Of a stretch of DNA of 32,532 nucleotides, positions 31,545 through 32,532 are shown in pieces; within the stretch, counting starts at the first letter, position 1; every line of letters begins with the position of its first letter. Source of the stretch: Rhodospirillales bacterium (lineage in GTDB: Bacteria > Pseudomonadota > Alphaproteobacteria > Rhodospirillales > JAPHRK01); the NCBI GenBank assembly GCA_026196105.1, contig JAPHRK010000073.1:1-32532 (forward strand). Reading direction: 5' to 3'. The notes under the pieces are model-generated. The model saw nothing but the letters and a program-made list of their open reading frames with translations. It was not told where the DNA came from and did not search any database. Made by a program: the position numbers and the translations under genes.

Positions 31545-32532
31545 CTAGAAATCAAAGACGTCGATATCTGTGAAGATAATAGATTCACCCGTATCGTTAT
31601 CAGTAAGCGTACCAGAGGCACCACCTGAGATTTCTAGGTAACTCCCGTCTAATTGGCTACTATCAATACCCGCTGTATCCCCATCAGTGAATGTAACGGT
31701 CCAACCGTTGGCTCCACTATCAGAAACATCTAGTGTATCTTTACCTTCACCGCCATAAACCCGGTCATTTCCATCACCTGATTCCCAGATGAACAGGTCA
31801 TCGCCTGCGCCGCCGATGAGGTTATCAGTACCTTCACCTCCTGAAAGAGTATCATTACCATCATCGCCACGAAGGTAGTCGTTACCAGCGCCGCCATTGA
31901 GGATATCGTTACCCGTACCGCCGTAAACACGATCAGCACCAGCACCACCAGAAAGCACGTCGTTGCCAGCATCACCTTGGAGGTGATCGTTGCCAGCACC
32001 ACCAATTACTTGGTCATCACCGTCTTTACCGTAAACGGTAACATTCTCGGTTACTGTTGAAGCGTCTAAGTTATCATTGCCAGCGTTACCGACAGCAACT
32101 TCAACATTGGCCTCACCCATATTAAGGTTCACCCCGGTTTCACCAGTGGCATAAACCGTATCACGGCCTTCACCACCATCAACCGCCGTATCATCACTGT
32201 CCATATAGATACGATCGTCGCCTGCACCACCGCGCAATTCATCAGCGCCCGTGCCACCTATGACGTAATCATTACCATCACCACCGGAGATGGTGTCATC
32301 ACCCCCATCGCCACGCAGGTAATCATTACCTGTTCCGCCAGTTAACTGATCATTACCGTCTTTGCCGTAAACAGTGACTTTTTCAGTGGCTGAAGAGCCA
32401 TCAAAGCTGTCATTGCCTGCAGCACCAACGGCAACTTCAACGCTGGCATCACCAATATTAAGGTCAACACCATCAGTGCCTTGGACATAAACTGTATCTT
32501 TGCCGTCGCCACCTTCGATGACGGTGTCGTCA
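31545..32532 (-). CDS. RTX (hemolysin-type calcium-binding) protein, C-terminal part
   Basis: The frame is open from the window edge (328 residues visible) to the stop at 31545-31547; the N-terminus lies outside. A shorter TTG start near 32237 is an internal Leu codon. Nonapeptide GGxGxDxUx repeats dominate (GGAGNDYLRGDDGND, GGEGTDNLIGGAGDDLF), which bind calcium and fold into a beta-roll after secretion. Between blocks is a recurring VDLNIGDASVEVAVG-like segment. The last about 70 residues are repeat-free and end in FTDIDVFDF, consistent with an uncleaved type I secretion signal. No ABC exporter or HlyD gene is in the window. Function (adhesin, enzyme or toxin) depends on the missing N-terminus. 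Confidence 0.92.
   Translation of the reverse strand, partial: DDTVIEGGDGKDTVYVQGTDGVDLNIGDASVEVAVGAAGNDSFDGSSATEKVTVYGKDGNDQLTGGTGNDYLRGDGGDDTISGGDGNDYVIGGTGADELRGGAGDDRIYMDSDDTAVDGGEGRDTVYATGETGVNLNMGEANVEVAVGNAGNDNLDASTVTENVTVYGKDGDDQVIGGAGNDHLQGDAGNDVLSGGAGADRVYGGTGNDILNGGAGNDYLRGDDGNDTLSGGEGTDNLIGGAGDDLFIWESGDGNDRVYGGEGKDTLDVSDSGANGWTVTFTDGDTAGIDSSQLDGSYLEISGGASGTLTDNDTGESIIFTDIDVFDF
31890..32531 (-). repeat. 112-residue (336-bp) supra-repeat in the RTX gene
   Basis: The module beginning DDTVIEGGDGKDTVYVQG (from 32531) recurs as DDTAVDGGEGRDTVYATG (from 32195), exactly 336 bp later, and similarity continues for about 100 residues. Both copies contain VTVYGKDGxDQ. Further copies probably lie upstream outside the window. 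Confidence 0.8.

Noticed and set aside
31545-32532. RTX repeats as a CRISPR array
   Set aside because: The repeats are in frame, code for calcium-binding nonapeptides and have no unique spacers.

Overview
The window looks like a chromosomal stretch of a free-living, Gram-negative, motile alphaproteobacterium, probably of the Rhodospirillales or a related marine lineage. This is inferred from protein content (Aer-type PAS plus chemoreceptor, TPR-glycosyltransferase, cytochrome c', panB-panC, OmpA-like lipoprotein, RTX repeats) and from moderate base composition. No genus can be fixed from sequence alone. Most of it is ordinary housekeeping and envelope content; the unusual signals are mainly in intergenic DNA.

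Region by region. 1-390: the 3' end of an IS5-family transposase abuts a 3' fragment of an arsC-like gene, followed by a terminator and an AT-rich regulatory stretch. 395-2839: a free-standing Aer-type PAS protein and a full chemoreceptor, probably a split redox or energy taxis receptor. 2844-7695: a radical SAM protein, a TPR-glycosyltransferase, a GIY-YIG/DUF123 protein, a cyclic-nucleotide-binding TPR protein and an unlisted 37-residue membrane miniprotein. 7912-9269: a two-gene cytochrome operon (cytochrome c' then diheme cytochrome c), followed by about 770 bp with no intact gene. 10078-13097: a Spy/CpxP-like periplasmic protein, a lipoprotein hydrolase and an outer-membrane beta-barrel protein, with an intrinsic terminator lying inside the first codons of the hydrolase. 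13569-18644: an O-antigen-ligase-like protein, a SLC13-type transporter, and a GH88 glucuronyl hydrolase-MarR operon behind a 35-bp palindrome. 18824-22303: tRNA-Arg(ACG), a small ORF, an OmpA-like lipoprotein, gpt and a PQQ-type sugar dehydrogenase. 22300-26741: panC and panB (minus strand), gamma-glutamyltransferase, and a family-3 solute-binding protein. 26778-26951: a candidate structured RNA. 27021-31357: short asparaginase, trans-aconitate methyltransferase, a sensor histidine kinase, a small disordered protein and pgk. 31545-end: the C-terminal part of an RTX protein running off the window.

The best candidate for something undescribed is at 26778-26951. A perfect 14-bp outer stem encloses two perfect 7-bp hairpins. 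On the minus strand the loops and linker are C-rich (CCCCCCT, CCCCCCC, CTCCCCTCCC), resembling anti-Shine-Dalgarno sRNA loops. Directly upstream on that strand lie a perfect TGTGA-N6-TCACA site and a TATATT box, spaced so that the site would be centred near -41.5. A second CRP-like site precedes the 37-residue miniprotein at 7582-7695. Three convergent gene pairs end with stop codons overlapping by exactly 4 bp, which independently supports the miniprotein as a real gene.

Starts were moved from the longest ORF where ribosome-binding sites argue for it (5662, 23980, 24129, 27512). Everything here is from reading the sequence; no database search was run.
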